DNA of 13,452 nt from Chloroflexi bacterium UBA6077 (lineage in GTDB: Bacteria > Chloroflexota > UBA6077), in the NCBI GenBank assembly GCA_002436065.1, contig DIXP01000110.1, positions 1 to 13,452 on the forward strand. The letters run 5' to 3'. A program made the translations under genes and the position numbers. Below, piece by piece: positions 7,356-13,452 of the stretch. How positions within the stretch are numbered: the stretch's first letter is position 1; each line of letters begins with the position of its first letter. The notes beneath the pieces are model-generated. The model searched no databases. It saw nothing but the letters and a program-made list of their open reading frames with translations, and had not been told where the DNA came from.

Positions 7356-8585
7356 ATGACGGAATTCGGCTTCATGGGTGTCGACTGGGAAGAGCGGATC
7401 AACTTCGACCGGCTGCGGCGGCAGAGACTGCAGAAGGCGAAGGATGCGCTGGCGGCTTCCGATGCTGATGTCCTTTTCGTCTTCAGGCCGGAGGATGTGA
7501 GGTATCTGACGGGCCACAGGATGCACCTTGGTCCGACTGTCATCCTCACAATGTGCGCCTGTGTTTTGCCCAAGGGTGGGGAACCGTTGCTCTTCACCCA
7601 CGACATGATCTTCGCCAAGGCCAAGATGCCGTGGCTGAACCCCGAGCTGATCTTCGATCGGCCCAACTGCCGCAGCGAAAAGGGCGTGAAGCAGTTTGTC
7701 GAGCAGGTGCGATCGATTCTTGGCAGCCAACTGGATGGCAAGGTGGGCGTCGACATAGGCACGTTCCCGATGTGGAAGGCGCTGCAAGAGGCATTGCCCA
7801 ACTCGGAGTTTGTGGATGGCTATGACATCCTGTGTAAGGCTAAGGTGATCAAGACTCAGGATGAGATCGAATGCCTGCGCGCGGCCACCATGATCACGGA
7901 GGCTGGTCTCGATGCAGCGTTGAGGGTGCTTCGACCCGGTGTGCGGGAGTGCGAGGTGCTGGCCGAAGCGTGGCGAGCCTTCACTGCCCTAGGCAGCGAG
8001 TGGACCCAGTGCTCCAATATCGTCTGTTCGGGGCCCTATACTGCGCCCTACCGCCGGTTCACCTCCGATCGCATCATTCGGGAAGGGGACCCCGTGGTGA
8101 TCGACATCGGGGCCTGCTTCAACGGCTACTGGGGGGATTTCACCCGCACCTTCATCTGCGGCGACATCGATCCGACCCCCGAGCAGATCGAACTGCATCA
8201 GGAGTCCTACGACACGCTGTTCGCGGCCTGCGAGGCGGCGCAACCGGGAGACACCAACTTCGGTATCCATAAGGCCCTTCAGAATCCCCACGGCGACCAC
8301 CTCTCAGGTGGGCACGGCGCTGGTGTCAGCCCGTGGGAGCCGCCTTGGGTCACGGCTATCACCGACGAGAACCTGACTACCCTTCTGCCGGGCATGGTGT
8401 TCAGCATCGAGCCCTACGCAGGCAAACCGGGCATCGGTGGTTTCCGGCTGGAGAACAACGTGCTGGTGACGGAGAACGGCCCTGAGATATACAGCCCGTA
8501 CCCGTTCGACGAGCGGCTGCTGAAGAGGACTCATCCTATGGATAAGACCACCGGCCGGAAGCGTCGCGGAGGTTTCGGAAGATGA
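7356..8585 (+). CDS. M24-family metallohydrolase (Xaa-Pro dipeptidase/creatinase-like), metal site intact
   Basis: A 409-residue two-domain M24 protein: creatinase-N-like domain (about 15-160) followed by a pita-bread catalytic domain (about 165-390). All five usual dinuclear metal ligands are present: Asp250 and Asp261 (Asp-Ile-Gly-Ala...Gly-Tyr-Trp-Gly-Asp-Phe-Thr-Arg-Thr), His320 (Gly-Gly-His-Gly-Ala-Gly), Glu352 (Ser-Ile-Glu-Pro) and Glu366 (Arg-Leu-Glu-Asn). The second His often found in the His-Glu-Pro-Pro motif is Trp here (Trp-Glu-Pro-Pro, 327-330). A basic tail (about 391-409) follows the domain. Family members cleave Xaa-Pro peptides, ectoine, DMSP or other small substrates, so the substrate cannot be named; the context argues for small-molecule catabolism. 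AAGGAGA (7344-7350) precedes the ATG. Its last four bases overlap the next start (ATGA), suggesting coupled translation with the DRE-TIM enzyme. It is a paralogue of the gene at 2726. Confidence 0.92.
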   Translation: MTEFGFMGVDWEERINFDRLRRQRLQKAKDALAASDADVLFVFRPEDVRYLTGHRMHLGPTVILTMCACVLPKGGEPLLFTHDMIFAKAKMPWLNPELIFDRPNCRSEKGVKQFVEQVRSILGSQLDGKVGVDIGTFPMWKALQEALPNSEFVDGYDILCKAKVIKTQDEIECLRAATMITEAGLDAALRVLRPGVRECEVLAEAWRAFTALGSEWTQCSNIVCSGPYTAPYRRFTSDRIIREGDPVVIDIGACFNGYWGDFTRTFICGDIDPTPEQIELHQESYDTLFAACEAAQPGDTNFGIHKALQNPHGDHLSGGHGAGVSPWEPPWVTAITDENLTTLLPGMVFSIEPYAGKPGIGGFRLENNVLVTENGPEIYSPYPFDERLLKRTHPMDKTTGRKRRGGFGR

Positions 8586-9814
8586 GTGAAGGGAGCAACC
8601 CAACACCCTGGGCGATTCCCGATAAGTGGACGGTGAGCCAGCACGACTTCGATCCAGGGGTGCGCAAGGAGTGGCAGCTGCCTCGACGCGTCAGGGTGCA
8701 CGAGGTGACACTCAGGGATGGAGAGCAATGGCCGGGGGTGGTGTTCCGCAAGGACGAGAAGGTCAGGATAGCGCATGCCCTCGCGGACCTCGGGGTGGAC
8801 CGCATCGAGGGCGGGATGCCTTCGGTGTCCGAGGAGGATGCCGAGGCTATCGCCACCATGAGTCGAGAGATCAGCGGTTCCGAGATCTGCGCTTTCACTC
8901 GAGCGCGAAGGGACGACCTGGAACTGGCGCTGAAGTGCGGTGTGGGAAGAGCCATCGTCGAGATCCCTGCCCTGCCGGCCCAGGTGAAGCGCATCTGGGG
9001 CACGCCGGAGAAGGCTGCCGAGAAGTTCCTGGCCGAGACCGAGTTTGCGGCGCAAAATGGGATGAAGGTGACCCTGTTCTTGATGGAGGCCAGTCGGGCC
9101 GACACCGAACTGTTGAAGAGCCTGATCGTGCCCTGCGTCAAGTACGGAAAGATCGATAGTCTCGGGCTCGTGGACACTCGAGGGAGTGCCCTGCCGCAGG
9201 CGATGGCGTGGCTGGTCACAACCCTCAGACCCTATGCCGGTAGGTTGCCGATAGAGATCCACGCCCACAACAACTGGGGGATGGCCACTGCCACGACCCT
9301 CGCAGCCGTGGCAGCGGGGGCAGAGGTGATCCATTGCGCGGTCAACGGTCTTAACGGCAACGCGGCGCTGGAGGAGTGCGTCATGGGCGTGCACGCCCTG
9401 CTGGGCGTGGAGACGGGGATACGCACCCAGGGGCTCATGGGGGCATCCGGGTTGGTGAGGGATCTGGCTAGGGCAGATTGGTACAAGCCCTTCGTCGGGG
9501 AGCAGGTCAACGCGGTGGAGGTGGGTATCGGCACCCAGATGATGTGGGATCGAAGGGACGATCCAGTCTACGGCCGCCGCGACATAGTCAACTTCGAGTT
9601 GATCGGGCGAGAGGCTTACGAGGTGGTGCTGGGCAAGAAGAGCGGAAGCTATTCGATCCTGATCAAAGCCCGAGACCTGGGGCTACCCGAACCCGACAAG
9701 GACGCTATCCAGAGGATCCTGGCGGAAGTGAAGGCGTTGTCTGAGCGGGAGAAGCGGGCCGTCTCCAACGAGGAATTCAGGGCCTTCTACCAGCAGGCCG
9801 TTGCTGGCAGCTAA
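8582..9814 (+). CDS. DRE-TIM metallolyase, homocitrate/isopropylmalate synthase-like
   Basis: A 410-residue enzyme of the HMGL-like family, which makes or breaks C-C bonds by Claisen or aldol chemistry between an acyl-CoA and a keto acid. The signature Thr-Leu-Arg45-Asp46-Gly-Glu48-Gln is at 43-49. The metal-binding His227-Ala-His229-Asn-Asn follows, with Asn260 in Gly-Asn-Ala-Ala-Leu-Glu-Glu. The C-terminal part (about 335-400, Val-Leu-Gly-Lys-Lys-Ser-Gly) matches the linker subdomain of NifV/LeuA-type synthases. The LeuA regulatory domain is absent, consistent with the length. A roughly 35-residue N-terminal extension precedes the barrel. The loop before Asn260 is three residues shorter than the usual Gly-Glu-Arg-Ala-Gly-Asn loop, so the reaction may not be a standard synthase one. 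GGAGG (8568-8572) lies inside the upstream M24 gene, which it overlaps by 4 bp. It is the last gene before a strong hairpin. Confidence 0.9.
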   Translation: MSEGSNPTPWAIPDKWTVSQHDFDPGVRKEWQLPRRVRVHEVTLRDGEQWPGVVFRKDEKVRIAHALADLGVDRIEGGMPSVSEEDAEAIATMSREISGSEICAFTRARRDDLELALKCGVGRAIVEIPALPAQVKRIWGTPEKAAEKFLAETEFAAQNGMKVTLFLMEASRADTELLKSLIVPCVKYGKIDSLGLVDTRGSALPQAMAWLVTTLRPYAGRLPIEIHAHNNWGMATATTLAAVAAGAEVIHCAVNGLNGNAALEECVMGVHALLGVETGIRTQGLMGASGLVRDLARADWYKPFVGEQVNAVEVGIGTQMMWDRRDDPVYGRRDIVNFELIGREAYEVVLGKKSGSYSILIKARDLGLPEPDKDAIQRILAEVKALSEREKRAVSNEEFRAFYQQAVAGS

Positions 9815-9843
9815 CCCCTGAGTGGTCGCCAATAGATAGACAG

Positions 9844-9885
9844 CGGGGCAAGGCGCCGTGTTTGTTCACGTCGCGCCTTGCCCCG
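9844..9885 (+). terminator. Strong GC-rich hairpin, probable transcription terminator
   Basis: Two 13-base arms, 9844-9856 and 9873-9885, are perfect reverse complements (CGGGGCAAGGCGC and its complement). The 16-base loop holds a further CGTG/CACG pairing (9857-9860 with 9867-9870). It begins 30 bp after the stop of the DRE-TIM gene and divides the window into two transcription units. Only a weak T-rich tail (TGTTGT) follows, so it is not a textbook Rho-independent terminator. Confidence 0.7.
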
Positions 9886-9953
9886 TGTTGTCCAGGTATG
9901 CGCTCACCGGGAGGGCAGTGGGCAACATGGATAGGTCGAACATAGAGAGATAG

Positions 9954-10022
9954 ATGAAGGTTCCGGTCGGTAAGGGTGAAGCGACCAAGACCGACCTCAA
10001 GAGGGGGGCTTGGACATTATGA
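9954..10022 (+). CDS. Possible 22-residue leader ORF ahead of the alcohol dehydrogenase
   Basis: ATG at 9954 opens a 22-codon frame (starts Met-Lys-Val-Pro-Val, ends Trp-Thr-Leu) whose TGA overlaps the dehydrogenase ATG by ATGA. Directly before it, an 8-codon frame (ATG 9927, stop 9951-9953) has GGGAGG about 12 bases upstream. I recognise no product. It may be a translational coupling leader or chance. The rest of the 204-bp gap (9815-10018) holds the hairpin at 9844-9885 and no recognisable promoter. Confidence 0.2.
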   Translation: MKVPVGKGEATKTDLKRGAWTL

Positions 10023-11035
10023 GGGCGATGGCACTTACTGCCTTTGGTGAGAAGCTCGAGATGCTCAACGTACCGGAGCCGGAAGCCGGCGACGGTGAGG
10101 TAGTACTTTCAGTCCGAGCGTGCGGGGTGTGCCGCACGGATCTAAAGGTGATGCACGGTTTGCTTCCTCAGGTTAGGGCTACGCCGCTGCCGCTGATCCC
10201 CGGACACGAGATCGTAGGGGTTGTGGATGCGGTGGGACCGAACGCCGGGGGCTGGAAGATCGGCGACAGGGCGGTGGTGTACTTCTACGTGGGCTGTGGC
10301 AACTGCCCCCCCTGCATGGTAGGCCGGGTTCCGCTCTGCCATAACATCCGGTATCAGATCGGTTTCAGTGCCAACGGCGGCTATGCAGAAAAGGTGAAGG
10401 TCCCAGCGCGCAACCTGGTGCGCATCGCCGATCATGTGCCGGACGAGCAAGCTGCCGTCGTGCCCGATGCCGTGGGCACGGCTGTGCACGCGGTGATGGA
10501 TGTGGCCGAGGTTCGGCCCGGGGAGAGGGTCCTGGTGACCGGGGCTGGGGGTGTGGGGCTGCACATTATCCAGTTGGTGCGGTTGAGCGGCGGGTACACA
10601 GTGGTTGCGGACGTGGATGGCTCCAGGCTGGGCATGGCCGAAGAGATGGGGGCCAACGAGACGCATCAGATCAGCGGGCTCGACGCTATTCCCGACTCGA
10701 TTCGAGTGGACAAGGTGATCGAGGCATCAGGGGCCCTGCGCGACTGCGGGCAGGTGGCGCGGCTGCTGAACAGCGCCGGCCGGATCGTGCTTGTGGGGTA
10801 CACGGTTGGCGAATCGCTGACGGTGGGAAGTCTGGACATGGTCTCACCGGAGTTGGAGATCAGGGGATGCAGGGCATGCAACCCCAACAATGTGGTAACC
10901 GCGGTGGAGTTGGTCGAGCGGGGGCAGGTGCGTCCGGTGATAGACTCCGTCTTCCCTCTCTCGGAGGCCAATGAGACCCTGGAGAAACTGAGCGCCGGGA
11001 AGCTCAAGGCGCGAGCAGTGCTCATACCCAACTAA
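10019..11035 (+). CDS. Zinc-dependent medium-chain alcohol dehydrogenase
   Basis: A 338-residue MDR-family dehydrogenase, oxidising an alcohol or reducing an aldehyde or ketone with NAD(H). The GroES-like domain has the catalytic-zinc ligands Cys38 (Gly-Val-Cys-Arg-Thr-Asp) and His63-Glu64 (Pro-Gly-His-Glu). The usual third ligand Cys is Asp150 (Val-Pro-Asp-Ala-Val-Gly-Thr), a known variant. The structural-zinc lobe has all four Cys (93, 96, 99, 107). The Rossmann loop is Gly175-Ala-Gly-Gly-Val-Gly180, and Asp198 suggests NAD preference. A TTG at 10010 could extend it by three residues, but the G-rich ribosome binding site (10001-10008) touches that TTG and is well spaced for the ATG at 10019. 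It is the first gene after the hairpin at 9844-9885 and lies 186 bp before the acyl-CoA synthetase, so it probably belongs to a second unit. The substrate is unknown. Confidence 0.93.
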   Translation: MRAMALTAFGEKLEMLNVPEPEAGDGEVVLSVRACGVCRTDLKVMHGLLPQVRATPLPLIPGHEIVGVVDAVGPNAGGWKIGDRAVVYFYVGCGNCPPCMVGRVPLCHNIRYQIGFSANGGYAEKVKVPARNLVRIADHVPDEQAAVVPDAVGTAVHAVMDVAEVRPGERVLVTGAGGVGLHIIQLVRLSGGYTVVADVDGSRLGMAEEMGANETHQISGLDAIPDSIRVDKVIEASGALRDCGQVARLLNSAGRIVLVGYTVGESLTVGSLDMVSPELEIRGCRACNPNNVVTAVELVERGQVRPVIDSVFPLSEANETLEKLSAGKLKARAVLIPN

Positions 11036-11051
11036 GGGGGGCTAGCGTAAC

Positions 11052-11086
11052 CGCGGAGACGCGGAGTTCACGGAGAGGGCACGGAG
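11052..11086 (+). repeat. Degenerate CRCGGAG repeat array
   Basis: Four copies of C(G/A)CGGAG start at 11052, 11060, 11069 and 11080 in the gap after the alcohol dehydrogenase. They resemble the degenerate CACAGAG/CGCGGAG intergenic repeats of environmental genomes, and the ACACAGT repeat at 2681-2701 is similar. The last copies form the left arm of the hairpin at 11075-11114. Confidence 0.6.
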
Positions 11087-11114
11087 CCTTCTGGGGGATA
11101 GGCTCGGTGCCCTC
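11075..11114 (+). terminator. Imperfect 14-bp hairpin, possible terminator or attenuator
   Basis: Arms 11075-11088 and 11101-11114 pair over 14 positions with one G-G mismatch around a 12-base loop. It lies 39 bp after the alcohol dehydrogenase stop. No T-run follows, so partial read-through into the acyl-CoA synthetase gene is plausible. The remainder of the 11036-11221 gap shows no gene. Confidence 0.45.
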
Positions 11115-11221
11115 GTTGAGATCGTGAGGAGTTGTGTTAGGCGCGATAAGTCGCAGGACGATCGGCGGGACGGATTGGAGACGGCGACTGCGGTAACAGT
11201 GTGAAATGAGGTTTGGCTGAC

Positions 11222-13354
11222 ATGGTGAACGCGAGACGAGTACAGGCTCTGGATAGGGTTGATGCGGCGCGAGTGCTGCTGCATCCATCCTCAATTGCTG
11301 TGGTGGGGGCTACCGAGGATCGGCGGAAATTCGGAGGCCGGCTCTACGGATCCCTCATCGACCATCAATACCCTGGGCGGATCTATCCGATCAATCCGTC
11401 CCGGAAGGAGTTGCTGGGCATCCCAGCCTTCCCAGACATCGCCAGCCTGCCTGAGACGCCGGACATGGCCGTGGTGATGCTGCCTCCTCCTCTCGCGCTC
11501 GCCGCAATCGAGGGCTGCGCCGCGCGTGGCGTACCAGCCGCCGTCATCATCGCGTCAGGCTTCGCCGAGGCCAGCTCAGAAGGCGAGGCATATCAGGAAA
11601 CGCTCAAGCAGATATCCAGGAGCAGCGGCCCTCGACTGCTCGGGCCCAACTGCCTGGGGTTGGTCAACACCCACGACAAGGTCACGGCCTGCGCCACGAT
11701 CGTGCTGGATCGCGGCCCCATGCTGGAGGGATCGATCAGCATGGTGTCCCACAGCGGGGCGCTGCTGATGACGGTGATGAACCGAGCGCAGGATCTGGGG
11801 GTAGGATTCCGGTATCTCGTTTCCTCCGGCAACGAGGTTGATCTGGACGTCTGCGACTTCCTCGATGTGTTCTTAGAAGACGCGGAGACCCGCGCGATTG
11901 CCCTCTTCCTCGAGCACATCCGTCGCCCCGCCCGCTTCAGGGAGTTGGCGGCCAGGGCGCGAGAGATCGGGAAGCCAATCGTGGCTTTGAAGGTAGGGCG
12001 ATCGTCGGCCGGGGTCAAGGCTGCTCGCTCGCATACGGCGGCCATCGCGGGGGACGATGCCGTGGTCGACGCCGTACTGAGGGAGCACGGCGTGCTGAGG
12101 GTGAACAGCCTCGAGACGCTGGTAGCCACCGCACACGCGCTCTCTCTGACGCCGAGGCCGCGCGGGCAGAAGATCTTCATCATCTCGGGCTCTGGTGGCG
12201 CCTGCGGCCTTCTCGCGGACCTGGCGGCCGACGCTGGGCTCCAGCTAGCTCAGTTCGGCGAGGAGGGGCAGACGGCGCTGTGCAAGCTGTACGCACCGAC
12301 CGCCATCCAGAACCCGCTGGACCTGGGTGGGATGCGGCCGGGAGTGCCGCTGTTTCATCCGGACTCGGTGCAGGCATGCATCGAGGCTGTGGGGAGCGAT
12401 CCGAGCGTGGATGCGCTGGTGATAGGCTTGATGACCCAGCCATACAGCGCGGAGAGCATGCGCCGTGTAGTATCCTTTGCCGAGCAGTGGAAGCGGCCAA
12501 TTCTGGTGTACGGGGGTGTCGGCAGCGTGGGGCAGGATGCCATCGACATCCTGAAGGCCGCGGGGGTGCCGGTGATACCGGACTCGGAGCAGTGCATGAA
12601 GGTGGCTGCGGCGCTGATGCAGCAGGCCGAGCCGCACGGGGGCGATCTCCCGGCTGTGTCGCGGGAGGTCCCACATCTGCCGGCAGGGGAGGGGGCGCTG
12701 ACAGAGGTACAGAGCAAGGATATGCTCCGTTCCTGGGGGCTCCCGGTGCCCAAGGAGATGCTGGTAAGGTCAGCAGAGGGGGTGGACGAGATCGCCGAGC
12801 AGTTCGCTGGGCCGGTCGCCATGAAGATCGTCTCTCCCGACATTCTCCACAAGACCGAGGTAGGTGGGGTGGAGCTGGGCGTGGTGGGCAGGGATGCGCT
12901 CCACGCGGCGTTCAACGGGATCATCGGGAGGGCTCGGACTGCGCGTCCGGATGCTCGCATCGAGGGAGTGCTGGTTCAGGAGATGGTGAGTGGGGTTGAG
13001 GTGATCGTGGGCAGCAAGCTCGATCCCCAGTTTGGCCCTGTCGTGCTCGTCGGCCTTGGTGGGGTGTTCGTGGAGCTGCTGAAGGACGTCTCGCTGCGGC
13101 CCGCACCGGTCGGCGTCGTGGAGGCGCGGCGGATGCTGGAGGGGCTTCGAGGCTATCCCCTACTGACAGGCTTCAGGGGGGCGGCGCCAACGGATGTCGA
13201 CGCTCTCGCGCAGTTGGTGGCGTCTTTCTCTGCCCTGGCCGTCTCTCTGGGGGATCAGGTGGAGGAGATCGACCTGAATCCCGTGATAGTCCTTCCGAAG
13301 GGGCAGGGCGTAAGGGTAGTGGACGCCCTGGTGGTTCGACGATCGGGTAGCTAG
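11222..13354 (+). CDS. NDP-forming acyl-CoA synthetase (fused alpha-beta, acetate-CoA ligase type)
   Basis: A 710-residue cytoplasmic enzyme that interconverts acyl-CoA, ADP (or GDP) and phosphate with free acid, CoA and ATP (or GTP). Domains in order: a CoA-binding Rossmann domain (about 17-125, Ala-Val-Val-Gly-Ala); succinyl-CoA-ligase-like domains (about 140-470) with Gly-Pro-Asn-Cys-Leu-Gly (141-146) and Ser-His-Ser-Gly (176-179), where His271 in Ala-Arg-Ser-His-Thr-Ala-Ala is the likely phosphorylated His; and a C-terminal ATP-grasp domain (about 490-705) with Lys-Thr-Glu-Val-Gly-Gly (544-549) and Glu-Ile-Asp-Leu-Asn-Pro (681-686). Length fits the fused form. A TTG at 11213 would add three residues, but TGAGG (11207-11211) is placed correctly only for the ATG at 11222. 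In this context it may recover ATP from an acyl-CoA made by the upstream pathway, or activate an acid; direction is not shown. Confidence 0.94.
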   Translation: MVNARRVQALDRVDAARVLLHPSSIAVVGATEDRRKFGGRLYGSLIDHQYPGRIYPINPSRKELLGIPAFPDIASLPETPDMAVVMLPPPLALAAIEGCAARGVPAAVIIASGFAEASSEGEAYQETLKQISRSSGPRLLGPNCLGLVNTHDKVTACATIVLDRGPMLEGSISMVSHSGALLMTVMNRAQDLGVGFRYLVSSGNEVDLDVCDFLDVFLEDAETRAIALFLEHIRRPARFRELAARAREIGKPIVALKVGRSSAGVKAARSHTAAIAGDDAVVDAVLREHGVLRVNSLETLVATAHALSLTPRPRGQKIFIISGSGGACGLLADLAADAGLQLAQFGEEGQTALCKLYAPTAIQNPLDLGGMRPGVPLFHPDSVQACIEAVGSDPSVDALVIGLMTQPYSAESMRRVVSFAEQWKRPILVYGGVGSVGQDAIDILKAAGVPVIPDSEQCMKVAAALMQQAEPHGGDLPAVSREVPHLPAGEGALTEVQSKDMLRSWGLPVPKEMLVRSAEGVDEIAEQFAGPVAMKIVSPDILHKTEVGGVELGVVGRDALHAAFNGIIGRARTARPDARIEGVLVQEMVSGVEVIVGSKLDPQFGPVVLVGLGGVFVELLKDVSLRPAPVGVVEARRMLEGLRGYPLLTGFRGAAPTDVDALAQLVASFSALAVSLGDQVEEIDLNPVIVLPKGQGVRVVDALVVRRSGS

Positions 13355-13399
13355 TGGTCGACCAAACTGGATTTGGTAGGGGGCGAAGCCGCCTGCTGG

Positions 13400-13452
13400 G
13401 AGCGCGGGCGGCTCGCCCGCACGAGGGACTGGCGGGCGAGCCGCCCGCGCTC
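13400..13452. repeat. Perfect 21-bp inverted repeat with nested palindromes, at window edge
   Basis: Arms 13400-13420 and 13432-13452 are exact reverse complements around an 11-base spacer. Each arm also folds alone: GCGGGCG-GCT-CGCCCGC (13404-13420) and GCGGGCG-AGC-CGCCCGC (13432-13448). The element starts 45 bp after the synthetase stop and touches the window end, so it may continue. It could be a terminator or a REP/MITE-like dispersed repeat. Confidence 0.7.

Noticed and set aside
8531..9394. 287-codon open frame on the minus strand opposite the DRE-TIM gene
   Set aside because: Antisense to a gene with clear catalytic motifs; its His/Leu/Arg-rich composition is typical of a shadow frame.

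Overview
The window is GC-rich (about 60 % by eye), compact, and carries ten confidently called genes, all on the + strand. No rRNA, tRNA, CRISPR array, transposase or phage gene is visible. The host is probably a free-living bacterium that scavenges organic acids. A lipoprotein with a long Ala/Pro/Lys linker after the lipobox, the GC content and the mix of TRAP, M24 and DRE-TIM genes fit an uncultured Chloroflexota lineage (Dehalococcoidia or SAR202-like). That placement is inference; no marker gene is present.

Layout. Positions 1-142 are non-coding leader. A first transcription unit (143-9814) encodes, in order: a 4-oxalocrotonate-tautomerase-like protein; a Gfo/Idh/MocA oxidoreductase; a TRAP substrate-binding lipoprotein; an M24-family (creatinase/prolidase fold) protein; the TRAP small (DctQ) and large (DctM) membrane subunits; a D-2-hydroxyacid dehydrogenase; a second M24 protein; and a DRE-TIM metallolyase of the homocitrate/isopropylmalate synthase type, which overlaps the second M24 gene by 4 bp. 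A 13-bp perfect GC-rich hairpin (9844-9885) closes this unit. A second unit (10019-13354) encodes a zinc-dependent medium-chain alcohol dehydrogenase and a fused NDP-forming acyl-CoA synthetase. The window ends in a perfect 21-bp inverted repeat whose arms are themselves palindromes.

How the genes may work together (inference). A tripartite TRAP transporter imports a carboxylate-bearing substrate. One or both M24 proteins hydrolyse a C-N or similar bond. The tautomerase and the three dehydrogenases convert keto, hydroxy and aldehyde intermediates. The DRE-TIM enzyme makes or breaks a C-C bond next to an acyl group. The NDP-forming synthetase could recover an acyl-CoA as ATP plus free acid. 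The substrate cannot be read from the sequence.

The most striking point is the pair of M24 paralogues. The one at 7356-8585 keeps all five canonical metal ligands (D250, D261, H320, E352, E366). The one at 2726-3976, which lies between the transporter's binding-protein and permease genes, keeps only the last Glu and has different residues at the other four positions. This recalls creatinase, a metal-independent member of the same fold, and suggests a different chemistry or a non-catalytic partner.
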